Both the position numbers and the translations under genes were made by a program. Under the pieces are notes generated by a model. The model searched no databases. It was not told the origin of the DNA and was given only the letters and a program-made list of their open reading frames with translations. This document shows positions 54,968-62,895 of a DNA stretch of 64,000 bases, piece by piece. The DNA is from Aquirufa nivalisilvae (lineage in GTDB: Bacteria; Bacteroidota; Bacteroidia; Cytophagales; Spirosomataceae): assembly GCF_004307455.1 (NCBI RefSeq), contig NZ_SEWX01000003.1, forward strand, positions 83,356-147,355, given 5' to 3'. Position 1 is the stretch's first letter; every line of letters starts with the position of its first letter.

Positions 54968-56152
54968 ATGTTAATCTACATAGTCGCTTTCAAACTCATT
55001 ATTTCATTGGTATTGGCCGTGTTTAACTTTCGTGTAAACAAAAATACGATCTATTTAACTGGTTTTTTAGTAACGATCGCCTTGTCTGGCCTTTTGCATT
55101 ATTTTGCTTTTATGGGAGATAATGCGTCATTAATGGCGGTTTTTAATTATCATATTACTCCCACATATTATCTGTTTGGTCCATTTTTGTTTTTTTATGT
55201 TCGAGGAACATTGACAGACCGTAACAAGCTGTCTCGAAGGGATTATTTTCATTTTATTCCAGCAGTAATTTCTTTCTTGTCCATACTCCCATTCTATTTC
55301 AAAAATTGGGATTACAAGCTTATTGTAGCTCGAAAGATTATTGATAATCCTGAAGTACTTAAAGTGTGGAATGAAGGGGTCCTTTATCCGAGTTATTTTA
55401 ATGTCATTGGGCGTCCAATGTTTTTCATGATTTATCTGATTGCGACTATAGCTTTGTTCCTTCGCTATAATCGTAGTCTCGCCAAATATGGACCCGTTTC
55501 TGCGCAAAAAACCTTAATTAAGCGCTGGCTTGTTTGGTTGATATCCTTATCGACCTTAGCCTGTACCAGTTATTTTACAGGAGCAATCATGTTTATTTTT
55601 TCCAATGTGGTTAACAAAGAATTAGTTAATTCATCTCCACTCGGTTATTTGACAGGTATATTTTTCTTGACTATCCCATTATTAATTTTGGCATTTCCTC
55701 CAATCCTTTATGGTATTCCTATTCATAAAAAAGGCAAACGGAAGAATTTTGAACACAAAGTGGATGCTAGTGATGTGTATTCTTTTGTTGGGAAGTCGGA
55801 TGATCCGTTCCAGCAAGATGCCAAGTATATATTAGATAATATTCACGAAGAAAAATGGTATCTGGACCCCGAGTTCAATGTGGATTTCTTAGCCTTAAAA
55901 TTGGATATTCCAAAACACCATATCTATTATTGTTTTAATTATATTATCAAATCCAAGTTCACCAAATTGCGTGCTCAATTGCGTATTTCTCATGCAAAGA
56001 AGCTTTTGGAAGAGAAAAAATCTCAAAATTTAAGTCAAGATGATATGGAATCCATAGCCTTGACCTCTGGTTTCGGTACTTTATACCGATTTATCAGTGC
56101 ATTTCAAGAGGAAGAAGGTACCACTCCCATGGAATACGTCAAGAAATTGTAA
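54968..56152 (+). CDS. Membrane-anchored AraC-family transcription regulator
   Basis: 394 residues. The first 245 residues contain seven membrane helices, beginning IYIVAFKLIISLVLAVFNF and including YYLFGPFLFFYVRGTL, a conserved feature of this class. A short linker (HKKGKRKNFEHKVD) is followed by a C-terminal AraC-type DNA-binding domain (about 290-394) with two helix-turn-helices: VDFLALKLDIPKHHIYYCFN and MESIALTSGFGTLYRFISAF. The protein probably senses a signal in or across the membrane and activates genes. There is a long intergenic region on both sides, so its targets cannot be read from context. Confidence 0.88.
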   Translation: MLIYIVAFKLIISLVLAVFNFRVNKNTIYLTGFLVTIALSGLLHYFAFMGDNASLMAVFNYHITPTYYLFGPFLFFYVRGTLTDRNKLSRRDYFHFIPAVISFLSILPFYFKNWDYKLIVARKIIDNPEVLKVWNEGVLYPSYFNVIGRPMFFMIYLIATIALFLRYNRSLAKYGPVSAQKTLIKRWLVWLISLSTLACTSYFTGAIMFIFSNVVNKELVNSSPLGYLTGIFFLTIPLLILAFPPILYGIPIHKKGKRKNFEHKVDASDVYSFVGKSDDPFQQDAKYILDNIHEEKWYLDPEFNVDFLALKLDIPKHHIYYCFNYIIKSKFTKLRAQLRISHAKKLLEEKKSQNLSQDDMESIALTSGFGTLYRFISAFQEEEGTTPMEYVKKL

Positions 56153-56222
56153 ATGGTGAATTATAAATGATAAATGGGGGTTCCTTTCTATATTCAAATC
56201 CCAAATCTAATTCTACATTTAA

Positions 56223-56257
56223 CATTCTTCATTCTTCATTCTTCATTCTCCATTCTC
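56223..56257. repeat. 7-bp tandem array, CATTCTY type (first)
   Basis: Five units: CATTCTT x3, CATTCTC x2. It is followed directly by the 47-bp repeat at 56262-56308. Part of the repeat cluster downstream of the regulator. Confidence 0.8.
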
Positions 56258-56261
56258 CATT

Positions 56262-56308
56262 GAACGGTTAATCCAACGAAAGATGGGAACGTAGCATGAG
56301 CGAAGCGG
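56262..56308. repeat. 47-bp direct repeat, copy 1 (copy 2 at 56780-56826)
   Basis: Begins GAACGGTTAATCCAACGAAA and ends GAGCGAAGCGG. The second copy at 56780-56826 differs at one base. Each copy lies just after a 7-bp array, so array and repeat travel together. Confidence 0.85.
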
Positions 56309-56354
56309 AAAGGGAATTGTAAATGGTGAATTATAAATTATAAATGTTGTGGTT

Positions 56355-56382
56355 CATTCTACATTCTTCACTCTACATTTTA
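56355..56382. repeat. 7-bp tandem array, CATTCTA type
   Basis: CATTCTA, CATTCTT, CACTCTA, CATTTTA in phase, immediately before the 156-bp direct repeat. Confidence 0.6.
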
Positions 56383-56383
56383 C

Positions 56384-56539
56384 ATTAACCGCATTTCTTC
56401 TGTTTTTTTGTTTCTTTTTTTATGAAAAAAAAGAAATACTATATGGATTAAATCTTCGGCAAAGCTATTTTGTGAGACTTTTTCATGTTGTTTCAAAATA
56501 ACAATACGTTTCAGCATATACTATTGATTTTCTTTTTTT
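56384..56539. repeat. 156-bp direct repeat, copy 1 (copy 2 at 56931-57087)
   Basis: Starts ATTAACCG, includes a hairpin TTTCTTTTTTT-AT-GAAAAAAAAGAAA, AAATCTTCGGCAAAGCTATT and CAATACGTTTCAGCATATAC, and ends CTATTGATTTTCTTTTTTT. The two copies differ at only a few positions. No coding potential is convincing. Confidence 0.85.
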
Positions 56540-56740
56540 GGACAAAAAAAGAAACAAAAAAATCTTTTTTTGTCGTTCAGCCAAGGCGAATTCCGCTTCG
56601 CGGAACCGTGAATCACTCCGCTATCGCCTATATTTTTGACGCCGACGCACATCGCCCATGCTGAGGTCAAAACCTCGTCTACCGCTGCGTTCATCACATT
56701 TCGCAGGGCTGCACGACGATGTTTTCTATCAAAAATTCTA

Positions 56741-56775
56741 CATTCTTCATTCTCCATTCTTCATTCTCCATTCTA
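56741..56775. repeat. 7-bp tandem array, CATTCTY type (second)
   Basis: CATTCTT, CATTCTC, CATTCTT, CATTCTC, CATTCTA in phase, followed after 4 nt by the second 47-bp repeat. Confidence 0.8.
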
Positions 56776-56779
56776 CAAT

Positions 56780-56826
56780 GAACCGTTAATCCAACGAAAG
56801 ATGGGAACGTAGCATGAGCGAAGCGG
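56780..56826. repeat. 47-bp direct repeat, copy 2
   Basis: Begins GAACCGTTAATCCAACGAAA; one base differs from the copy at 56262-56308. Its 3' part runs on into the inverted-repeat arm. Confidence 0.85.
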
Positions 56827-56930
56827 CAGGCGGATATTTGACCCCGCGCGTTAGGGAAGTGCGTAGGCGTCAAAGATTAAAGCCGTATGCGGAGTGAACA
56901 TCGGTTCTGCGCAGCAGAATTCGTCTTAGG

Positions 56931-57087
56931 ATTAACCGTATTTCTTCCGTTTTTTTTGTTTCTTTTTTTATGAAAAAAAAGAAATACCATATGAATTAAA
57001 TCTTCGGCAAAGCTATTTTGTGGGACTTTTTCATGTTGTTTCAAAATAACAATACGTTTCAGCATATACTATTGATTTTCTTTTTTT
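56931..57087. repeat. 156-bp direct repeat, copy 2
   Basis: Same content as 56384-56539 with a handful of substitutions and one extra T. It ends with a TTTCTTTTTTT/AAAAAAAAGAAA hairpin up to about 57102. Confidence 0.85.
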
Positions 57088-57144
57088 ATGAAAAAAAAGA
57101 AATGTCATAAAATTCTATGCTTAATCAAGTTCTTATTTGGAGAA

Positions 57145-57173
57145 TTCGACATGACCCTGCGGAACATGTCGAA
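57145..57173. repeat. Small palindromic hairpin
   Basis: TTCGACATG (57145-57153) pairs with CATGTCGAA (57165-57173) around a GC-rich 11-nt loop. No U-tract follows, so it is more like a REP-type palindrome than a terminator. Confidence 0.55.
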
Positions 57174-57387
57174 CAGCTAGAGGGAAATTATAAATGATAA
57201 ACGCGCCAAAGAACTTGGTCATTGTTAAATTTTATCAGGTATATTCAACAGACTGTCTAAGATTTTGAGAAAAATCATTCTAAATTTAGACGAAATAAGG
57301 ATAGAGATTTCTGATTTTTCTACTAGCTTGATTCTTTAATTTACCAATCACCATTTATCATTTACCAATTATAATTTACCATTTTTT

Positions 57388-58332
57388 ATGCGCTACCGTC
57401 GTCTAGGCAAAACGAATTTACAAGTATCTATTTTAGGCTTTGGTGCCTCACCTTTAGGAAATGTTTTTGAAGAGTGTGATGAAAAAGAGGGGATTTCGGC
57501 CGTTCATTATGCGATTGATCATGGGGTGAATTTTGTGGATGTAGCTCCATTTTATGGGATAACTTTGGCAGAAACGCGTTTGGGTAAAGCCTTGAAAGGT
57601 AAAAGAAATGAAGTCTATTTGGCTACCAAAGCTGGTCGCTATGATTTAAGAGAATTTGATTTTTCTTATCAAAAGATTCTAAGCAGCATCGATGATTCTT
57701 TAAAAAGACTGCAAACCGATTATGTGGATTTATATCAATTACATGATATTGAGTTTGGTTCAAAAGAACAGGTCTTAAATGAAGCCATTCCAGCCATTCA
57801 AGCTGTTAAAAAATCAGGCAAAGCCAGGTTTGTAGGTATAACAGGCTTACCCGTTAATTATTTGGCTTCTATAGCAAGGGAAGTAGAAGTAGATACTGTT
57901 CTATCATGGGCCCACTATAATTTATTGCAAGATGATATTAATTCGGAATTAGTCCCTTTATCCAAGGAACTGGATTTTGGCTTAATGAATGCGGCACCTT
58001 TGATGCAACGAATTCTCTCAGATGCTACTTTGCCCGAATGGCATAATGCATCCAATGAAGTGAAATCTCTTCAACCTCGCTTATTAACTGTTTGTGAAAA
58101 ATACCAAGTGCGCCTGAGTGATGTAGCTTTACGTTTTGCTATGGATCATCCAGATATTGCCACTACTATTGTGGGAATGTGTGATATTAAAACCATTCAA
58201 GAAAATGTGGCAGCGGTAGATTTTCTCATCCCTGAAGGCTTACTTTTTGAATTAGATGAAATCATTGCTCCGGTTAAAAATCAGATGTGGTTTGAAGGAA
58301 GACCTGAAAATAATATAGCTAGAAAGCAATAA
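57388..58332 (+). CDS. Aldo/keto reductase, L-fucose/L-galactose dehydrogenase-like
   Basis: 314 residues, cytoplasmic. The catalytic tetrad of the family is complete: Asp51, Tyr56 (FVDVAPFYG), Lys81 (LATKAGRYD) and His119 (YQLHDIEF). ASPLGNVFEE and AETRLGKALKGKRNEVYLATKAGR point to the L-galactose/L-fucose 1-dehydrogenase (or D-threo-aldose dehydrogenase) branch, which oxidises an aldose to its lactone with NAD(P). It heads a four-gene transcript with a Zn dehydrogenase (14 nt downstream), a sugar isomerase and a mutarotase, supporting a role in deoxysugar catabolism. The 5' region is the repeat cluster and carries degenerate CATTTAC-like heptamers up to the start. Confidence 0.87.
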   Translation: MRYRRLGKTNLQVSILGFGASPLGNVFEECDEKEGISAVHYAIDHGVNFVDVAPFYGITLAETRLGKALKGKRNEVYLATKAGRYDLREFDFSYQKILSSIDDSLKRLQTDYVDLYQLHDIEFGSKEQVLNEAIPAIQAVKKSGKARFVGITGLPVNYLASIAREVEVDTVLSWAHYNLLQDDINSELVPLSKELDFGLMNAAPLMQRILSDATLPEWHNASNEVKSLQPRLLTVCEKYQVRLSDVALRFAMDHPDIATTIVGMCDIKTIQENVAAVDFLIPEGLLFELDEIIAPVKNQMWFEGRPENNIARKQ

Positions 58333-58346
58333 ACCTATTAGAAACT

Positions 58347-59366
58347 ATGAAAGCATTATTTTTAACTGAAGTCGGACAAACCGAAATCAGAGAAATTGAA
58401 AAGCCAATTCCTGCCGCAGGGGAGGTATTACTTCGAATCGGCATGGTGGGTTTTTGCGGTGGAGATTTGAATGGCTTCAAAGGACTTTTTGAATTGCAAG
58501 AATATCCCAATGTCCTTGGTCATGAAGTAGGGGCAACGATAGAAGAAATAGGAGCGGATGTACCTGCTCATTGGCAAGTTGGCCAGCGAGTGACGATTTA
58601 TCCATATCTAAACTGTGGCACATGTGTGTCTTGCAGAAAAGGTCGTAGGAATGCCTGTCAAGATAATAAAACCATGGGTGTTCGTAGACCTGGTGCCATG
58701 ACTCGCTACATCACTATTTCTTGGCAAGATTTATATTCGTCAAATTCTTTATCCTTACAGGAATTAGCTTTGGTAGAGCCATTGACTGTGGGCTTTCATG
58801 CAGCTGCTCGTGGTCGAGTGAGTGCCTCAGACATCGTTGCTGTCATCGGTTGTGGTATCGTGGGTATGGGAGCTATCGCCTCATCGGTTCATCGGGGAGC
58901 CCAAGTTATTGCCATTGATATAGATGATTCCAAATTGGAAATTGCACGTAAAATTGGGGTGCAACATACTATCAATACCAGTCAGGAAGATTTGCATGAA
59001 GCTCTACAAAAGATAACTCAAGGAGATGGACCAGATGTCATTATTGAAGCAGTAGGTAGTCATATTACCTACCGAGCTGCTGTAGAGGAAGTAGCGTATA
59101 CAGGCCGAGTGGTTTGTATAGGTTATGCCAAAAAGCCTGTGGAGTTTAATACAGGTTTATTTGTACGAAAAGAAATAGAAATCTTGGGATCTAGAAATTG
59201 TACAGATGAGTTCCCTGAAGTTATTGCTTATTTAGAGTCAGGTCAATTTCCTGTGGAGGCCGTGATTAGTCGAGTCGTGCCCATTGAGCAAGCAGGACAA
59301 GCCTTGGCTGATTGGGCTAAAGATGCCCAGGGTATCGTGAAAATCATGGTAAATTTTGGAGAATAA
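58347..59366 (+). CDS. Zinc-dependent medium-chain alcohol/polyol dehydrogenase
   Basis: 339 residues. Catalytic zinc ligands Cys37 (GFCGGD), His59 and Glu60 (LGHEVG); structural zinc cysteines 90, 93, 96 and 104 (CGTCVSCRKGRRNAC). The Rossmann part shows VIGCGIVGMGAIASSVHRGA and the NAD-preferring AIDID. Relatives act on sugar acids and polyols (L-galactonate 5-dehydrogenase, sorbitol and threonine dehydrogenases). With the preceding fucose/galactose-dehydrogenase-like gene, oxidation of a sugar acid is plausible but not proven. The next gene starts 1 nt after its stop. Confidence 0.9.
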   Translation: MKALFLTEVGQTEIREIEKPIPAAGEVLLRIGMVGFCGGDLNGFKGLFELQEYPNVLGHEVGATIEEIGADVPAHWQVGQRVTIYPYLNCGTCVSCRKGRRNACQDNKTMGVRRPGAMTRYITISWQDLYSSNSLSLQELALVEPLTVGFHAAARGRVSASDIVAVIGCGIVGMGAIASSVHRGAQVIAIDIDDSKLEIARKIGVQHTINTSQEDLHEALQKITQGDGPDVIIEAVGSHITYRAAVEEVAYTGRVVCIGYAKKPVEFNTGLFVRKEIEILGSRNCTDEFPEVIAYLESGQFPVEAVISRVVPIEQAGQALADWAKDAQGIVKIMVNFGE

Positions 59367-59367
59367 T

Positions 59368-60183
59368 ATGATGCATTCTTGTGTAACCATTGCCTTAGTT
59401 CCTCAAATCAAGTTGGGCCCCTGGATTTTTTGGGAAGACTTAGAAGCGAGTATGGCCCAAGCGTCTAGGCTGGGATTTGATGCCATCGAACTTTTTACGG
59501 AAGATGCTAAAAGTATTGATAAAGGGCTATTGGAAGGATTATTGTCAAAATATTCATTAAAACTAGCGGCCGTGGGAAGTGGAGCTGGAAAAGTCATTCA
59601 GGGTTTAACGCTGACTGACCCCAATCCAGAAATCCGAACGAAAGCTATACATTTTATTCAATCCATGATGGATTTTGGTGCGCATTTTGGTGCGGTGACC
59701 ATCATTGGTTCCATGCAAGGAAATGCTTTGCCTGATTGTAGAGAGGAATCTTTGATGCATTTACAAGAGGCCTTGGAATATCTCGGGAAACATGCGGAGA
59801 AACTAGGTGTACCTTTGATTTACGAACCTTTGAACCGTTATGAAACCAATTTATTTAATACCTTGGGTGCTGGTAAAGCATTTGTAGAAGGTCTATCCAC
59901 GCGGCATATCAAATTACTAGCTGATTTGTTTCACATGAACATAGAAGAAATAGATATAGCTCAAAGTATCCTAGAAAATGGGCCTTGGATTGGTCATGTG
60001 CATTTAGCAGATTCTAATCGTAGACCGATGGGAATGGGTCATACTTCCATGAAAGAAATAACAGCAGCTTTACAGCAAATAAATTACCAAGGAGCCATAT
60101 CTGCGGAAGCATTTCCATGGCCTAATCCTTTGGAAGCTGCCGAGCAGACCATCAAAACATACCAACAATATTTTAAAAAATAA
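59368..60183 (+). CDS. Sugar isomerase/epimerase, xylose-isomerase-like TIM barrel
   Basis: 271 residues from the ATG at 59368 (a second ATG follows at once; a TTG 12 nt upstream inside the previous gene is unlikely). TIM-barrel motifs: GFDAIELFTEDAKS, VTIIGSMQG, PLIYEPLNRYETNLFN (metal ligand Glu), IKLLADLFHMNIEE (Asp/His) and HVHLADSNRRPMG, IXAEAFPWPN-like end. The metal-binding Glu, Asp, His and Glu are all in place, as in hydroxypyruvate isomerases and D-psicose-3-epimerases. The substrate is unknown; operon position suggests a deoxy- or keto-sugar intermediate. Confidence 0.87.
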   Translation: MMHSCVTIALVPQIKLGPWIFWEDLEASMAQASRLGFDAIELFTEDAKSIDKGLLEGLLSKYSLKLAAVGSGAGKVIQGLTLTDPNPEIRTKAIHFIQSMMDFGAHFGAVTIIGSMQGNALPDCREESLMHLQEALEYLGKHAEKLGVPLIYEPLNRYETNLFNTLGAGKAFVEGLSTRHIKLLADLFHMNIEEIDIAQSILENGPWIGHVHLADSNRRPMGMGHTSMKEITAALQQINYQGAISAEAFPWPNPLEAAEQTIKTYQQYFKK

Positions 60184-60194
60184 ACCATTTGACT

Positions 60195-60530
60195 ATGCTG
60201 CGATTTTGTTTGGCATTAGACCTTTTAGATGACCCAGCGTTAATTCAGGAATACGAACAATATCATGCACCTGGAAGTGCATGGCCTGAAGTGACACAGC
60301 ACGACATAGATGCGGGTGTGACTAACATTGAAATTTTTCGTACGGGAAATCGAATGTTCATGATTTTGGAGACAGATGATGCTTTTACTTTTGAGAAAAA
60401 AGCAGCATTTGATGCGACCAACCCTAAAATTGCTGCTTGGGAGGAGCTTATGTGGAAATACCAAAAGCCTTTGCCATGGGCCAAGCCTGGTCAGAAATGG
60501 ATCTTGATGGATCGGATTTTTAAATCATAA
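60195..60530 (+). CDS. L-rhamnose mutarotase family protein
   Basis: 111 residues from ATG 60195 (an in-frame TTG 6 nt upstream is possible). The family pattern is present: FCLALDLLDDPALIQEYEQYH, AGVTNIEIFRTGNRMFMILE and a Trp-rich tail (WEELMWKYQKPLPWAKPGQKW). These small dimeric ferredoxin-like proteins interconvert alpha and beta anomers of L-rhamnose or related sugars such as L-fucose. As the last gene of the operon starting at 57388, it supports deoxysugar degradation. Its length agrees with the family (about 104-115). Confidence 0.9.
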   Translation: MLRFCLALDLLDDPALIQEYEQYHAPGSAWPEVTQHDIDAGVTNIEIFRTGNRMFMILETDDAFTFEKKAAFDATNPKIAAWEELMWKYQKPLPWAKPGQKWILMDRIFKS

Positions 60531-60531
60531 A

Positions 60532-60559
60532 AAAAGGCCAGAATTCATTCTGGCCTTTT
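60532..60559. terminator. Bidirectional terminator between the mutarotase and DUF3500 genes
   Basis: AAAAGGCCAGAAT (60532-60544) pairs with ATTCTGGCCTTTT (60547-60559); A-run on one side and T-run on the other allow function on both strands. Genes converge here. Confidence 0.85.
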
Positions 60560-60562
60560 GGT

Positions 60563-61597
60563 TTATTTATGCTGATGGTGTTCAGCCGTCATATAATGTT
60601 CTTTCAATAAATCTGTACCAAAGTCCCCTCGGAAATCCCGCCAAACGGTATGGATGTGGTTGGCATTATCTTGTGTATTATCAAATTCTACTAAAAAGGA
60701 TTTTCCTTGGATGCGGTAATAATGTGCCTTTTTTCGTTCTGTATTGCCTGCCCAAGCAAATTTTACCGAGTTGAAATCTTCATTAGCAATATGTTTTAGG
60801 CGCATCTCTGCAATTTTTGGCGGCATAGCTGATAAATAATGCATGATCAATTGATTCAAGTCGGCTTTTTGTTGGGTATTCATTTCTTTAACAGAAATAC
60901 CTTCATCAGGTAAAGGTCCAACATGTACTGAATTGGTGGTTACCACTTCATTGAAAGTGGTGAGACTGAAAATGGCTTTGTTTTTTTGCTTTTCCGACAT
61001 GGAGTTGATTAAATCCAATGCCATATCTTCTTCTTCTTTCATTAATCGAGTTCCTTTTCTTTCACCACTTTCTGCTTCAGCTGGATATACACCAAAGAAG
61101 AATGGCGCATAAGATAATTTATCATCCACTATGGTAAAGTTGAGTGCCAAATGATGTCCCCCAAACTTCCAACCCCAAACTTTGTCTTTGCTTGGGTCAC
61201 CATAAAATGCTACGAACTGATTTTCAGGAATTCGACTAGGGTTTTTGGGTTGGATTTCTTTTAAATAATACTCAAAATCCATGATGTCACGTGTTTTCTT
61301 GAAGCCTTTTTCGCTTAAATAAACCTGCATGAAATCATACAGTAATTGCTTCTGATTGGCATCCATATCCTTTACTACCGTTCCATGTCGAGCGACCATC
61401 GTAGGAGGTAAGAAGTGCCAGTTGAAACGAGTCACGGCATCAAAGGAATACAATGCTCTGCTTTTTTGGGCATCACTCAGTGATTGAATGAAAGCCATGG
61501 CTTTTTGCACACCAGGACTATCCGTTTGAGCTAGACTCACCATGGGTGTGAATCCTAGCATGAAACAGCTAATGAATAAAATAAAGGTTCTTTTCAT
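60563..61597 (-). CDS. DUF3500 exported protein
   Basis: 344 residues. Signal peptide 1-23 (ISCFMLGFTPMVSLAQ), then the DUF3500 pattern: MAFIQSLSDAQKSRALYSFD, RFNWHFLPPTMVARHG, FVAFYGDPSKDKVWGWKFGGHHLALNFT and, near the end, RIQGKSFLVEFDNTQDNANHIH and TVWRDFRGDFG. No reaction is known for this family; the conserved Trp/His in WGWKFGGHH and the Asn/His pair near the end could be a metal or ligand site. It follows the Gfo/Idh/MocA gene by 30 nt on the same strand, so they are likely co-transcribed. Confidence 0.88.
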   Translation of the reverse strand: MKRTFILFISCFMLGFTPMVSLAQTDSPGVQKAMAFIQSLSDAQKSRALYSFDAVTRFNWHFLPPTMVARHGTVVKDMDANQKQLLYDFMQVYLSEKGFKKTRDIMDFEYYLKEIQPKNPSRIPENQFVAFYGDPSKDKVWGWKFGGHHLALNFTIVDDKLSYAPFFFGVYPAEAESGERKGTRLMKEEEDMALDLINSMSEKQKNKAIFSLTTFNEVVTTNSVHVGPLPDEGISVKEMNTQQKADLNQLIMHYLSAMPPKIAEMRLKHIANEDFNSVKFAWAGNTERKKAHYYRIQGKSFLVEFDNTQDNANHIHTVWRDFRGDFGTDLLKEHYMTAEHHQHK

Positions 61598-61627
61598 GTA
61601 AATGGTTGCTATGGGTGATTTTCAATA

Positions 61628-62737
61628 TTATTTTAAAGCTACTTTTTTCCCAGTTTTTACTGCTTCAAATATCGCTTCAATGATTTTCATGTCTTTTAGG
61701 CCTTCTTCTCCATCTACGGGTATTTTGGGAACTTTGCCATCGTGTAAAATAGCGGCAAATTCATCCATTTGAGTGGTTTGATGGGTAATGTGCGGATAGC
61801 TTAATTCGCCTTTATTTGTCTTGGCTTTGATGGGCCCGTAACCTGTTGATGGCATCATTTCGGCAAATCCCTTGGTGCCATTTAGGTAAAATTTATCCAA
61901 ATTATTCAGCGCATAGGTGGAAAGACAAGAAGCCACTGCCCCACTTGGGAAACCCATTTGGAATTGGATGGTTTCATCTACACCTTCCTTGAATTTCTCA
62001 AAATCGGTTTTAGTTTCCTGAGCAGTTACCCAGATGGGTTCTTCGCCAGTCATATAGCGCGCGCCATTGATGGAATAGATCCCTATGTCCATCATAGAGC
62101 CACCTCCAGCCAATTGTTTGTTCAATCGCCATTGTTTGGGGTCGCCTATGATAAAGCCAGATAAACCTTGGAAGAATAAGATTTTTCCAAATTCTCCAGC
62201 TTCTCTTTTTTTGATAATTTCTAAGGTATTCGGTTCAAAGTGCATGCGGTAACCCACCAATAATTTTACCCCTGCTTTTTTGCAAGCATCAATCATGCGT
62301 TGAGCATCTTTGACATTGGTAGCCATCGGTTTTTCACTAATGACATGTTTACCCAGATTGGCCACTTGAATCGCAAATTCAGGATGACGAAGGTTGGGAG
62401 TCATGATATACACCGCGTCGATATCCGGATTGTTTTTGATTTTATTCAGTTCTTCATAAGAAAAACGATGCGTTTTGGGGACATTGTATTTCTCACCCCA
62501 TTGATCCAATTTACTCGGTGTACCACTAATTAAAGCCGTAATTTTGGCTCTCTTGCAGTTTTGCATGGCTTTAGCAACAATATTGGCATAACCTCCTAAA
62601 CCCAATAAGGCAACTTTTAAGATAGGACCATCTTCTGCCGAAGTGAGACTTTCTGCAGTGGATTCAGCTTGAGAAATAAATGGCATGGCCAATAAGGGAG
62701 CAGAGACCATTTGAATAAAATTTCGACGAGAACTCAT
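61628..62737 (-). CDS. Gfo/Idh/MocA-family oxidoreductase with Tat signal
   Basis: 369 residues. The N-terminus MSSRRNFIQMVSAPLLAMP is a twin-arginine signal (R4-R5). The Rossmann domain has VALLGLGGYANIVAKAM, IDAVYIMTPNLRHPEFAI and the catalytic-lysine motif VISEKPMATN; the C-terminal domain has GGGSMMDIGIYSIN. The arrangement resembles periplasmic glucose-fructose oxidoreductase, which keeps a tightly bound NADP and is therefore exported by Tat after folding. The likely role is oxidation/reduction of a sugar in the periplasm. It forms a unit with the DUF3500 gene. Confidence 0.9.
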   Translation of the reverse strand: MSSRRNFIQMVSAPLLAMPFISQAESTAESLTSAEDGPILKVALLGLGGYANIVAKAMQNCKRAKITALISGTPSKLDQWGEKYNVPKTHRFSYEELNKIKNNPDIDAVYIMTPNLRHPEFAIQVANLGKHVISEKPMATNVKDAQRMIDACKKAGVKLLVGYRMHFEPNTLEIIKKREAGEFGKILFFQGLSGFIIGDPKQWRLNKQLAGGGSMMDIGIYSINGARYMTGEEPIWVTAQETKTDFEKFKEGVDETIQFQMGFPSGAVASCLSTYALNNLDKFYLNGTKGFAEMMPSTGYGPIKAKTNKGELSYPHITHQTTQMDEFAAILHDGKVPKIPVDGEEGLKDMKIIEAIFEAVKTGKKVALK

Positions 62738-62895
62738 GGGGTGTTCAAAATTTAAATAGGTGATTATTAATGCCTTAAAACTAAAGAAATAAAAGATAAA
62801 ATGAATGTAATTTTAATTTATCCTGTGTTAATATGCTTTCTTCGCATTATGAGCTATTTTTACTTTGATTAAAAATCTAAACCTAGCTTTAAATA

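Larger units (their letters stand above)
56580..56930. repeat. Diverged inverted repeat pair (56580-56696 and 56808-56930)
   Basis: The reverse complement of 56808-56930 aligns with 56580-56696: both contain CGAATTC, a mini-hairpin, GAACCG, CACTCCGC, TTTGACGCC, ACGCAC, GGTCAAA and CCGCT. The hairpins differ by compensatory change (TTCCGC/GCGGAA in one, TTCTGC/GCAGAA in the other). GC content is clearly higher than in the surrounding DNA. A fold-back structure is possible. Confidence 0.7.

Noticed and set aside
56521..56757. 78-residue minus-strand ORF in the repeat cluster
   Set aside because: It is made of the heptamer array, the inverted-repeat arm and the poly-T hairpin; its Phe/Lys tail is just the translated A/T-run. 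Better explained as repeat DNA.
56877..57065. 62-residue minus-strand ORF
   Set aside because: It lies across the end of the inverted-repeat arm and the 156-bp repeat, without protein-like features.
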